64,000 nucleotides of DNA from Pseudomonas gessardii. Its GTDB lineage: Bacteria; Pseudomonadota; Gammaproteobacteria; Pseudomonadales; Pseudomonadaceae. Of this stretch, positions 1 through 7,129 are shown piece by piece. Within the stretch, counting starts at the first letter, position 1, and every line of letters begins with the position of its first letter. The DNA is taken from positions 154,713 to 218,712 of the forward strand of contig NZ_MNPU01000005.1 in assembly GCF_001983165.1 (NCBI RefSeq). The letters are read 5' to 3'. Made by a program: the position numbers and the translations under genes. Under the pieces are notes generated by a model, which saw only the letters and a program-made list of their open reading frames with translations, had not been told where the DNA came from and made no database searches.

Positions 1-315
1 GAAATCATCAAGATCAGACCTGTTATTGTGATACGCAGGCACAGGACCAATAAGCTGTTGGTAACGGTTGTGCCTTTAAGTACCACGGCGCCGCAGACGG
101 TACTCGCACACCACTTGCAGCTTGAAAGCCATTTACAAGGTGCGAACCCGGTGTGCTGGGCGAAATGCGACATCGTTGCCACCGTCAGCCTTGGACGACT
201 TGATCGAATCAAGAGTAAGGATCGGCATGGCAAACGAACTTACAAAATCGCCGAACTTTCCAGTGAGCAGTTTTTGGCTGTCAAGGCGGCGGTGCGCGGT
301 GCACTTGGCCTTTGA
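1..315 (+). CDS. PemK/MazF-type toxin, 3' part (gene cut by window edge)
   Basis: The reading frame is open from base 1, so the gene begins before the window; the GTG at 28 is internal. The visible residues include KIRPVIVIRRHR followed by LVTVVPLSTTAP and, near the end, CDIVATVSLGRLDRI. This matches the conserved beta-barrel pattern of PemK/MazF family endoribonuclease toxins (RPVIV, then TVVPLSTT, then a CD-plus-L-R-L block), which cleave mRNA and are paired with an upstream antitoxin. The antitoxin, if present, would lie outside the window. Many Pseudomonas genomes carry solitary PemK-like genes, so an active toxin pair is not proven. It ends at the TGA at 313-315 and is followed by the candidate structured RNA. 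Confidence 0.7.
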   Translation, partial: EIIKIRPVIVIRRHRTNKLLVTVVPLSTTAPQTVLAHHLQLESHLQGANPVCWAKCDIVATVSLGRLDRIKSKDRHGKRTYKIAELSSEQFLAVKAAVRGALGL

Positions 316-352
316 GGAGTGCGTTAGCCGACAGGAGGCGTTTTGCCACGGA

Positions 353-507
353 TTGTCCTGCCCGGTATTTCAGGCATACTGACCCAGTTCCCGAAAGGGG
401 CTTGTGAGACTCTGAGGATCCTGGAAATCCAGCCATCGCAGAGCCGGGCAGGACAAGGCGATGACAAGCCAGCCTGCTTGTGAAGAGGGCGCCGAAAGGC
501 GCCCTTT
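353..507 (+). ncRNA. Candidate structured small RNA ending in an intrinsic terminator
   Basis: No convincing protein lies between 316 and 550. Instead, TTGTCCTGCCCGG (353-365) is perfectly complementary to CCGGGCAGGACAA (444-456). Enclosed are CCC-GAAA-GGG (390-399), CTCTG (410-414) pairing with CAGAG (439-443) directly inside the outer stem, and CTGG-AAAT-CCAG (421-432). A further stem ACAAGC/GCTTGT (464-469/476-481) and the terminator at 487-507 follow. This nested layout is what a multi-branched regulatory RNA looks like. The strand is set by the terminator T-run. I do not recognise the family; it does not read as 6S, SRP, tmRNA or RNase P RNA. Confidence 0.5.
487..507 (+). terminator. Intrinsic terminator
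   Basis: GGGCGCC, loop GAAA, GGCGCCC, then TTTGTC. A 7-bp GC stem with a stable GNRA-like loop and a short T-run. It would end either the toxin transcript or the candidate RNA upstream, and separates them from the converging polyene operon, whose last gene ends at 551. Confidence 0.7.
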
Positions 508-550
508 GTCGTTTCTGGTGCTAGGTAGATGCCGGTTTTTCAGGCGCCGA

Positions 551-1000
551 TCAGTTCTGCTTCGACGTCCCCGTCTCCTTGAACAACTGCGCCGCCGTGC
601 CTGCTTGCGCTGCGCCGCTTGTGCGCAGCCCGGCCATGATGTCGCGGTCGAGCATGCTCACCCAGCGGTTGTAGTTGCGGTGGATCTTGCCGTCCTTGTA
701 GCCCAGTTCCTGGCTGTCGCGGTAGGTGATGGCGTAGCTGGTGCCGGTGTAGCGGATGTCGATTTCGGCGGAGTAGCGGTTGCGCACGTTGATCTGGGCC
801 TGGATCAGGCGTGGGTCGGCGCGCTGTACGGTCCAGTTGCGCTTGTCCAGGGCAGTGAGGATGCTCTGTTTCATTTTCTCTTCGCTGACCTGCTCGTTGG
901 CGGCAAGTGCGTGCTGGGTGTTGAGCACCGGCTTGCTGGTACAGCCGGCAGCGGTCAGCAGGGTCAGGGCGATAAGGGTGGCGCGTAGCAACGAAGACAT
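551..1000 (-). CDS. Small lipoprotein at the end of the aryl polyene operon
   Basis: 149 residues. The N-terminus MSSLLRATLIALTLLTAAGC is a lipoprotein signal with lipobox TAAG-C, so the mature protein should be anchored by a lipidated Cys, probably at the outer membrane. The start is the ATG at 1000, not an upstream one, because GGAGAG sits at the right distance before it. Later residues (SAEIDIRYTGTSYAITYRDS, NRWVSMLDRDI) resemble small lipoproteins that accompany aryl polyene clusters. It is the last gene of the operon, 27 bases after the ketosynthase stop. The exact job is unknown; an envelope role in pigment placement is inferred from context. Confidence 0.7.
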   Translation of the reverse strand: MSSLLRATLIALTLLTAAGCTSKPVLNTQHALAANEQVSEEKMKQSILTALDKRNWTVQRADPRLIQAQINVRNRYSAEIDIRYTGTSYAITYRDSQELGYKDGKIHRNYNRWVSMLDRDIMAGLRTSGAAQAGTAAQLFKETGTSKQN

Positions 1001-1027
1001 TGCGTTCTCTCCAATCAATTAAAAGGC

Positions 1028-2254
1028 TTACTGCCAGCGGCGAAAGATCAGCGACGTGTTGACGCCGCCAAAGGCAAAGTTGTTGTTCATCACGTAGTCG
1101 TTGTGCATCTGGCGGAACTCGCCGCGCAGGTAATCCAGTTCGCCGCAGCGTGGGTCGATGTGATCGAGGTTGAAGGTCGGCACGTACTGGTCGCGGTTCA
1201 TCATCTCGATGCTGAACCACGACTCCAACGCCCCGCAGGCACCCAGGGTATGGCCCAGGAAGCTCTTCTGCGAGCTGATGGGCATGCGGCTGCCGAACAG
1301 GCTGCTGGTGGCCAGGGTCTCGGCTATGTCGCCTTGTTCGGTGGCGGTGCCGTGGCCGTTCACGTAACCGATGGCATCCGGTGCCAGGCCGGCATCTTCG
1401 AGGGCCAGCTCCATCGCCCGGCGCATGGTGACCTGCTCGGGACGGGTGGTGTGCTGGCCGTCGGCGTTGCTGCCAAAACCGACGATCTCGGCATGGATAG
1501 GCGCACCGCGGGCCAGGGCATGTTCCAGCTCTTCAAGCACCAGCATGCCGCCGCCTTCGCCGATCACCAGGCCATCGCGGCCGCTGTCGTAGGGGCGTGG
1601 GCTGGTCTGCGGGGCGTCGTTTTTCAGGCTGGTGGCGTAGAGCGCATCAAATACCATGGCTTCGGTGGGGCACAGCTCTTCGGCGCCGCCGGCGAGCATC
1701 AGCGGCAGGCGGCCGAACTTGATCGCTTCATAGGCATAGCCGATGCCCTGGCTGCCGCTGGTGCACGCGCTGGAGGTGGGGATCAGGCGCCCGGTGAGGC
1801 CAAAAAAGATGCTGATATTGGCTGCCGTGGTGTGCGGCATCATGCGCACATAGGAGTTGGCGTTCAGGCCTTCGGCTACCGAGTTGAGCAGCATATTGCC
1901 GAATGCCTTGATCTCGTCGGTGCTGCCGGTGGATGAGCCGCAGGCTACACCCATGCGCCCATCCTTGATCGACGCATCGCCCAGCAGGCCGGCGTCGTGC
2001 AACGCCTGCTCGGCCGCCCACACCGCCAGGCGCGAGACCCGGCCCATGCTGCGCAGTTGTTTGCGGGTCCAGTGGGCGGGCACGACAAAGTCGTCAATCG
2101 GCCCGGCCAAACGGGTGTTCAGTTCGCTGAAGCGATCCCACTCGTCCATGCGCCGGATACCGCTGCGTTGGGCGCGGAAGTTGGCGACGATGGTTTCCCA
2201 GTCGCAGCCCAGGGAGGTCATGCCGGCCATGCCGGTGACTACCACACGTTTCAT
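1028..2254 (-). CDS. Beta-ketoacyl-ACP synthase (FabF-like, aryl polyene)
   Basis: 408 residues from the ATG at 2254, which overlaps the ketoreductase stop (TGATG); a GTG two codons earlier is the alternative. Thiolase-fold condensing enzyme of the FabF/KAS II type: MKRVVVTGMAGMTSLG at the N-terminus, the nucleophile in SACTSGSQGIG, the first His in NGHGTATEQGD and the second in SFLGHTLGACGALE. All three catalytic residues (Cys-His-His) are present. By analogy with characterised aryl polyene systems it would extend the polyene with malonyl units, probably pairing with the chain-length-factor-like protein at 17324-18043. The C-terminal NNNFAFGGVNTSL is the usual FabF end motif. Confidence 0.88.
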   Translation of the reverse strand: MKRVVVTGMAGMTSLGCDWETIVANFRAQRSGIRRMDEWDRFSELNTRLAGPIDDFVVPAHWTRKQLRSMGRVSRLAVWAAEQALHDAGLLGDASIKDGRMGVACGSSTGSTDEIKAFGNMLLNSVAEGLNANSYVRMMPHTTAANISIFFGLTGRLIPTSSACTSGSQGIGYAYEAIKFGRLPLMLAGGAEELCPTEAMVFDALYATSLKNDAPQTSPRPYDSGRDGLVIGEGGGMLVLEELEHALARGAPIHAEIVGFGSNADGQHTTRPEQVTMRRAMELALEDAGLAPDAIGYVNGHGTATEQGDIAETLATSSLFGSRMPISSQKSFLGHTLGACGALESWFSIEMMNRDQYVPTFNLDHIDPRCGELDYLRGEFRQMHNDYVMNNNFAFGGVNTSLIFRRWQ

Positions 2255-2982
2255 CAGCACAGGCCCCCGTTCACGGCCAGGACCTGGCGGGTGATGTAGC
2301 CGGCCTCGGCCGACATCAGGAAGTTCACCGCACTGGCGACCTCTTCGGGGGTGCCCATGCGTTGCGCGGGGATCATCTTCATCAATTCTTCCACCGGCAC
2401 GTTTTCGTCGAGCATCGCCGTGTCGATCAGGCCGGGAGCCACGCAGTTGACGGTGATCTTGCGTTTGCCCAGCTCAATGGCCAGGGCCTTGGCCGCGCCG
2501 ATCAGGCCGGCCTTGGACGCGCTGTAGTTGACCTGGCCACGGTTGCCGATCAGCCCCGAGACCGAGGTGATGCACACAATGCGCCCGGCCGCGCGACGCC
2601 GGATCATCGGCATCATCACCGGGTGCAGCACGTTATAGAAACCGTCGAGATTGGTGCGCATCACCACGTCCCAGTCGTCTTCCGACAGCGCCGGGAACGC
2701 GCCATCGCGGGTCAGGCCGGCGTTCAACACCACGCCGTAATAGGCGCCGTGGGCTTCTACGTCGGCTTCAAGGATCTGCTTGCAGGTGGCCCGGTCCGCC
2801 ACATCGAATTGCAGCACCCGCGCCTTGCGGCCCAGGGCCTGGACTTCGACCTGTACGGCATCCGCCTCGGCGCGGCCACTGCGGCAATGCAGCACAATGT
2901 CATGGCCGGCCTGGGCCAGGCGCAGGGCGATAGCGCGGCCGATACCCCGGCTGGAGCCGGTGACCAGTACGGATTCAGTCAT
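2254..2982 (-). CDS. 3-ketoacyl-ACP reductase (FabG-like, aryl polyene)
   Basis: 242 residues. Short-chain dehydrogenase: cofactor loop TGSSRGIG, NAG motif (VVLNAGLTRDG), the catalytic Ser in TSVSG and YSASK near residue 155 (Tyr and Lys present). The pattern is that of FabG reductases using NADPH to turn the 3-keto group into 3-hydroxy after each condensation. It lies between the dehydratase and the ketosynthase with 8-base and 1-base overlaps, so the three steps of the chain-extension cycle are encoded back to back. Confidence 0.9.
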   Translation of the reverse strand: MTESVLVTGSSRGIGRAIALRLAQAGHDIVLHCRSGRAEADAVQVEVQALGRKARVLQFDVADRATCKQILEADVEAHGAYYGVVLNAGLTRDGAFPALSEDDWDVVMRTNLDGFYNVLHPVMMPMIRRRAAGRIVCITSVSGLIGNRGQVNYSASKAGLIGAAKALAIELGKRKITVNCVAPGLIDTAMLDENVPVEELMKMIPAQRMGTPEEVASAVNFLMSAEAGYITRQVLAVNGGLC

Positions 2983-3439
2983 GACGAGTGTCCTTCGATT
3001 CAGCTAAATAGTTGGCCGCCTGGGGCGGTCGAAATACGTTCAGGCGCGCACTGGCCTGGATCCCGTCGCCGGTCAGGTGGCACTCGAACACACCCATGCC
3101 GTTGTCGTCTTCCAGGGAGCGCAGGCCGTGGATGGTCAGCTCGGTGCCGGCGGGAAAGTGCTCGACATTGCACTCGAATTTACGGGTGCCCAGCAGGAAG
3201 CCCAACGCCACGGCTTCGCCGTTCTGGCGTGCGCGGCAGCCGGCATAGGCCGCGACGCTTTGCGCCATCAACTCGACGCCGACCCAGGCCGGCAGGCTGC
3301 CGTCAGGGCGGTTGAACAGGCCGCCGGGCTTGACGGTGGCGTGGGTGCGGATCTGCTCTTCATCGAAGGCCAGCACCTGGTCGATCAGGATCATGTCCCC
3401 GGCGTGGGGCAGCAGTTCGGCGAGTGGCCAATGGCTCAT
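2975..3439 (-). CDS. Hotdog-fold 3-hydroxyacyl-ACP dehydratase (ApeP-like)
   Basis: 154 residues, starting MSHWPLAELLPHAGDMILID. The early LLPHAGDM motif is typical of the FabA/FabZ-like dehydratases found in aryl polyene and xanthomonadin clusters; the His of PHAGDM is the expected catalytic residue. It should remove water from the 3-hydroxyacyl-ACP to give the conjugated double bond. The stop codon of the ketosynthase upstream overlaps its ATG (ATGA). A second dehydratase domain is fused to the AMP ligase at 13816-15486, so the operon encodes two, as in other aryl polyene systems where they are thought to form a heterodimer. Confidence 0.82.
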   Translation of the reverse strand: MSHWPLAELLPHAGDMILIDQVLAFDEEQIRTHATVKPGGLFNRPDGSLPAWVGVELMAQSVAAYAGCRARQNGEAVALGFLLGTRKFECNVEHFPAGTELTIHGLRSLEDDNGMGVFECHLTGDGIQASARLNVFRPPQAANYLAESKDTRHD

Positions 3440-4602
3440 GGGGCGTCTCCGATAATCAGGCTGACGTTATTGCCACCGAAGGCAAACGAGTTGCTCATCA
3501 GGTAGCGTTTTTCCAGGGGGTCGCCGACCTTGGCCCAGCGCAGGGCGGGCAGCGCCGGGTCGGCGTGGCCGTCCCAGAGATGCGGCGCCAGCGTGCCCTC
3601 GACCAGGCTCAGCCAGCAAAACGCCGCTTCCAGCGCCCCGGCGGCGCCGAGGGTATGGCCGGTCAGTGGCTTGGTCGAGGAGCAGGCCACGCCCGCCGGA
3701 AACAGGCTGGCCACGGCCAGGCTTTCCATGGCGTCGTTATGCTGGGTGGCGGTGCCGTGCAGGTTCAGGTAACCGATCTGCGCCGGTGCTAACTTCGCGT
3801 TGGCCAGGGCCTTGCTCATCGCCTGCAATGCGCCCTTGCCACTGGGCTCCGGTGCGGAAATATGGTGCGCGTCGCAACTGGCGCCGCTGCCCAGCAGGGC
3901 GATGGGCCCTGGGGTCTTGCTCATCAGGAACAGCACCGCCGCCTCGCCGATATTGATGCCATTGCGGTTCAGCGAAAACGGGTTGCAGCGCTCGGCGGAC
4001 ACCGCCTCCAGCGAGGTAAAGCCATTGAGGGTCAGCTTGCACAGGCTGTCGACCCCGCCGCACAGCACCGCATCGCACAGGCCCAGGTCCAGCAGGCGGC
4101 GTGCGCTCATCATTGCGCGGGCGCTGGAGGTGCAGGCGGTGGAAATCACATAGGCCGGGCCGCTCAGTTGCAGCCAGTCGGCGAGGAAGTTGGCCGGGGC
4201 GCCGAGTTCCTGTTGCCGGTAGTCATAATCGTCAGGGAAGTGCCCTTCTTGCAGATAGTGGGCAATGCCGCGGCTGGCTTCATCGATGCCCGAGGTGCTG
4301 GTGCCCAGCACAATCCCGATGCGCGCGGCGCCAAAGGTGTGGATCGCCTGCCGGATCGGGCCTTCGATCTGCAAGGCGGCCTCCAGCAGCAACTGGTTAT
4401 TGCGACTGCTTTGTTGCGCCAGGTGCGGCGGCAGCGGTGCCAGCTCGCCAGGCACGCTGCCCACCGGCAGTACCCGCTCGGGCACCCAGCCACTCTCGGC
4501 GCGCATGCCCGAGCTATCCCCGGCAAACAGGTTGCGCCGCACTTGCTGCTGGCCACGGCCCAGGGCGCAGATGATCCCCAGGGCATTGAGGTAGGCGGTC
4601 AT
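3436..4602 (-). CDS. Second beta-ketoacyl-ACP synthase (aryl polyene)
   Basis: 388 residues. Ketosynthase with the nucleophile in STACTSSARAM, the first His in NLHGTATQHND and the second in KPLTGHTLGAAGALE; ends with SNSFAFGGNNVSLI. The catalytic triad is intact, so it is probably an active condensing enzyme and not a chain-length factor. In aryl polyene systems a second ketosynthase is proposed to start the chain from the aryl-ACP; which of the two here does this cannot be told from sequence alone. It is overlapped with its neighbours on both sides (ATGA). Confidence 0.85.
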   Translation of the reverse strand: MTAYLNALGIICALGRGQQQVRRNLFAGDSSGMRAESGWVPERVLPVGSVPGELAPLPPHLAQQSSRNNQLLLEAALQIEGPIRQAIHTFGAARIGIVLGTSTSGIDEASRGIAHYLQEGHFPDDYDYRQQELGAPANFLADWLQLSGPAYVISTACTSSARAMMSARRLLDLGLCDAVLCGGVDSLCKLTLNGFTSLEAVSAERCNPFSLNRNGINIGEAAVLFLMSKTPGPIALLGSGASCDAHHISAPEPSGKGALQAMSKALANAKLAPAQIGYLNLHGTATQHNDAMESLAVASLFPAGVACSSTKPLTGHTLGAAGALEAAFCWLSLVEGTLAPHLWDGHADPALPALRWAKVGDPLEKRYLMSNSFAFGGNNVSLIIGDAP

Positions 4603-5081
4603 GGGCTGCTCTCAAGCGCGCTGACGCGGTAGTTCAGGTGCTGGCCCGGCATGTTCACGCTGAAGATCAAGGGTGCGCGGTAGATCACCTGCCAGTGCGG
4701 CTTGAGGGCCCGCACGCCATCGTCTTCACGGGCTTGGGGGTAGTTGCCGGGCAGCTCGGCGGCGGGTGTCAAAGCAAATAGCAAGGCGGCAAACAACTCG
4801 CGGGCCTGGGGGTTGGGCGGCAGCAGGCCATCTGCCTGCCAAGCCCCGGCCACCAGCTTTTGCCGGGCCAGGGGGATGCCCAGCGGGTCCAGCAGCGACC
4901 AGCGCAAGGCCTGGCCTTCGCGCTGGATCACCAGCAACCAGTCCTGGCGCTGGCCATCCTGCTCGCGCTCGATATGCAATTGCAGGGGCAAGGCCAGGCT
5001 TGGCGTATGCACCGGCAGCGGCGGCTGGCTGGCGCAGGCGGCCAGCAGCAACAGGCAGCCGATCAACAGCGCGCGGATCAT
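4599..5081 (-). CDS. DUF3261-type lipoprotein
   Basis: 160 residues. MIRALLIGCLLLLAACASQP is a lipoprotein signal with lipobox LAAC. The mature part (HIEREQDGQRQDWLLVIQRE, LPGNYPQAREDD) resembles the DUF3261 lipoproteins that recur next to the LolA-like carrier and MMPL exporter in aryl polyene clusters. A role in delivering the finished lipid to the outer membrane is inferred from this association. Its ATG overlaps the methyltransferase stop (ATGA). Confidence 0.72.
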   Translation of the reverse strand: MIRALLIGCLLLLAACASQPPLPVHTPSLALPLQLHIEREQDGQRQDWLLVIQREGQALRWSLLDPLGIPLARQKLVAGAWQADGLLPPNPQARELFAALLFALTPAAELPGNYPQAREDDGVRALKPHWQVIYRAPLIFSVNMPGQHLNYRVSALESSP

Positions 5082-5827
5082 GCTGGCGGGCCTGCGAGGG
5101 GCTTGCGCGCAACCACATTCACCAGGGTCTCTTCACGTTGGCCAAACGGCTTGGGCTGGCGCAGGCCCCAACGCTCCAGCAGGCCGAAGTCTGCCGAGCG
5201 GCTCCACCACAGGTACGGGTACGACACGTTCTGCGGGCCAAACTCGAAACCCTGGTCGCGGATCATCTCCAGGTACTCATCGGCACTTTTCTGCACCTGC
5301 ATCGGGTGGCGGAACAGCCAGCGAATTACCCAAGTGTCGATGTAGGCTTCGGTGGACTCGGCAAACAGCAGGTAGCCGCCGGGCTTGAGCACCCGATAGA
5401 ACTCGGTCAGTGCCCGCTGTTGCTCCACCAGGTGGTGGAAGGTCTGGTGGCAGAACAGGATATCGACACTTTCATCGGCCACCTTGAGGGTCGCGCAATC
5501 GCTGCCGATCAGCTCGATCTCTATGCCCTGGCGCGCCGCTTCGGCACGGCTCAGGTCGAGGCTGTGCGGGTCGGCGTCCAGGCCGATCAGGCGCTTGGGG
5601 GCGAACACCTGCTGCAAATAGCCGAACGATTTGCCCTGGCCACAACCGGCATCCAGCAGCACCGGGGCCTCGGGCAGCGGCGCGTTGAACAGGCTGCGCA
5701 GGTCGTTGATGGCCACGCGTAGTACGTGATGCTGCCAGGTGTGACTGCGCAGGAACCAGAAGCCGAACTTGGTTTCTTCGACGTAGTTTTTGCTCAAGTA
5801 CTCTTTTGACACAGGTGGGCTGCTCAT
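5078..5827 (-). CDS. SAM-dependent methyltransferase
   Basis: 249 residues from the ATG at 5827, which overlaps the stop of the upstream flavoprotein (ATGA). A longer in-frame extension exists but lies inside that gene. Class I methyltransferase: SAM loop LLDAGCGQGKSFGYL, acidic end of strand 2 in LIGLDADPHS, then FCHQTFHHL and VLKPGGYLLFAES. The aryl polyene of E. coli carries a methylated aryl ring, so ring methylation is the natural proposal here, but the substrate is not proven. It could also act on the carboxyl end. Confidence 0.8.
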   Translation of the reverse strand: MSSPPVSKEYLSKNYVEETKFGFWFLRSHTWQHHVLRVAINDLRSLFNAPLPEAPVLLDAGCGQGKSFGYLQQVFAPKRLIGLDADPHSLDLSRAEAARQGIEIELIGSDCATLKVADESVDILFCHQTFHHLVEQQRALTEFYRVLKPGGYLLFAESTEAYIDTWVIRWLFRHPMQVQKSADEYLEMIRDQGFEFGPQNVSYPYLWWSRSADFGLLERWGLRQPKPFGQREETLVNVVARKPLAGPPA

Positions 5828-7071
5828 AGGTTTTCCCCGGCACAGATTTCCGAGAGCATCCGCAAGCGGCGCTTGGGTTCGCTGACAAAGGGGTTGCGCT
5901 CGTCCCAGGCATAACCGGCGAGGATCGAGCTGATCATGCGGCGGATTTCCGGCGAACTGCCCGGGTGGTAGATCACATCCTGGAACGTGCCGGCGTACCA
6001 ACCTTCGACATAGCAGCGGAACGTATCGACCCCACGTTTGAGCGGCTCGGCGAACTCGGTCTGCCAGTCCACCCTTTGGCCCTTGAGCTGGCGGTGCAGC
6101 AGCCCTGCGGCCATGCTGGCCGAACGCATGGCGATGGTCACGCCGGAGGAGAATACCGGGTCGAGGAACTCCGCCGCATTGCCCAACAGCGCAAAGCCCG
6201 GGCCATGCAGGGTGGTGACGTTGGCCGAGTAGCCGCCGATGGTCCGCGCCGGGGTATCCCAGACCGCGTTCGCCAGCACCTTGGACAGGCTCGGGGTTTG
6301 CTCGATGAAGCCGCGCAGGCAGGCATCGAGGTCGGCATCGCAACCGTCGAAATGCTCCTTGGCTGCGACCACGCCCACCGAGCAGCGCCCATTGCTGAAC
6401 GGGATGGTCCAGAACCAGATATCGCGCTGGGTCGGGTGGGTGGTGATGAGGATCTTGCTGCGGTCGAAGCCCGGATGTTCGATGCGGTCCTCGACGTGGG
6501 TGAACACCGCCTGGCGCAACGGGAAGTTCGACGGCGCTTCGAGGTTCAACAGGCGTGGCAGCACGCGGCCGTAACCGCTGGCGTCGAGGACGAAGCCGGC
6601 CTTGATATGGTATTCGCGGCCATTTTCGCGGCGGACATGCAGGTAGCGGTGGCCAGCGGCAAAGTCCACCCCGACCAGGGTCTGGCCATACCGGATCTCT
6701 ACGCCTTGCAACGCCGCCTGATCGGCCAGCAACTTGTCGAAATCGGCGCGCTGGACCTGGAAGGTGGTGGGCTTGCCATCGCTGAACGTGTCGCTGAAAT
6801 CAAAGGCACTGTAGCGCTCGCCCCAGGCAAACGCGGCGCCGGTTTTCAGCTGGAAGCCGGCGGCGTTGACCGCCTCGAGCATGCCGGCTTCTTCGATAAA
6901 GTCGATGCAGTGGGACAACAGGCTCTCGCCGATGGAAAAGCGCGGGAAGTGCTGGCGCTCGATGATCAACACATCATGCCCGTTACGCTTGAGCAACGCG
7001 GCCGCAATGGCGCCGGACGGGCCGGCACCGATCACCACGACCTGGCGACGTTCCATTTCAACTGTGGGCAC
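5824..7071 (-). CDS. FAD-dependent oxidoreductase of the halogenase/GGR superfamily
   Basis: 415 residues from a GTG at 7071 preceded by AAGGAG; an ATG five codons later (7056) is the alternative. N-terminal FAD-binding loop VVVIGAGPSGAIAAALLKR, then ERQHFPRFSIGESLL, a signature shared by flavin-dependent halogenases and geranylgeranyl-reductase-like enzymes. The halogenase WxWxIP block is only approximated (IWFWTIPFSNGR), so halogenation is uncertain and a hydroxylase or desaturase role is equally possible. Its end overlaps the methyltransferase start, suggesting paired tailoring of the aryl head group. A 23-codon reading frame covers the gap to the exporter gene. Confidence 0.78.
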   Translation of the reverse strand: MPTVEMERRQVVVIGAGPSGAIAAALLKRNGHDVLIIERQHFPRFSIGESLLSHCIDFIEEAGMLEAVNAAGFQLKTGAAFAWGERYSAFDFSDTFSDGKPTTFQVQRADFDKLLADQAALQGVEIRYGQTLVGVDFAAGHRYLHVRRENGREYHIKAGFVLDASGYGRVLPRLLNLEAPSNFPLRQAVFTHVEDRIEHPGFDRSKILITTHPTQRDIWFWTIPFSNGRCSVGVVAAKEHFDGCDADLDACLRGFIEQTPSLSKVLANAVWDTPARTIGGYSANVTTLHGPGFALLGNAAEFLDPVFSSGVTIAMRSASMAAGLLHRQLKGQRVDWQTEFAEPLKRGVDTFRCYVEGWYAGTFQDVIYHPGSSPEIRRMISSILAGYAWDERNPFVSEPKRRLRMLSEICAGENL

Positions 7072-7129
7072 TGTGGCTCCTTGCCGGGTTGGCAATCATC
7101 AGGTTCGACTCAATAAAATTCGTGGGCAT
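7058..7129 (-). CDS. Possible 23-residue leader peptide
   Basis: The ATG at 7129 overlaps the exporter stop codon in an ATGA arrangement identical to the other junctions of the operon. The frame runs 23 codons (MPTNFIESNLMIANPARSHS and three more) and ends at a TGA inside the start of the flavoprotein gene, in a different frame. It could be a coupling peptide that carries ribosomes to the GTG at 7071, a decayed gene start after a frameshift, or chance. Confidence 0.3.
   Translation of the reverse strand: MPTNFIESNLMIANPARSHSAHS

Noticed and set aside
5824..7071. Naming the flavoprotein a halogenase
   Set aside because: The halogenase WxWxIP motif is only approximate and the fold is shared with reductases and hydroxylases.
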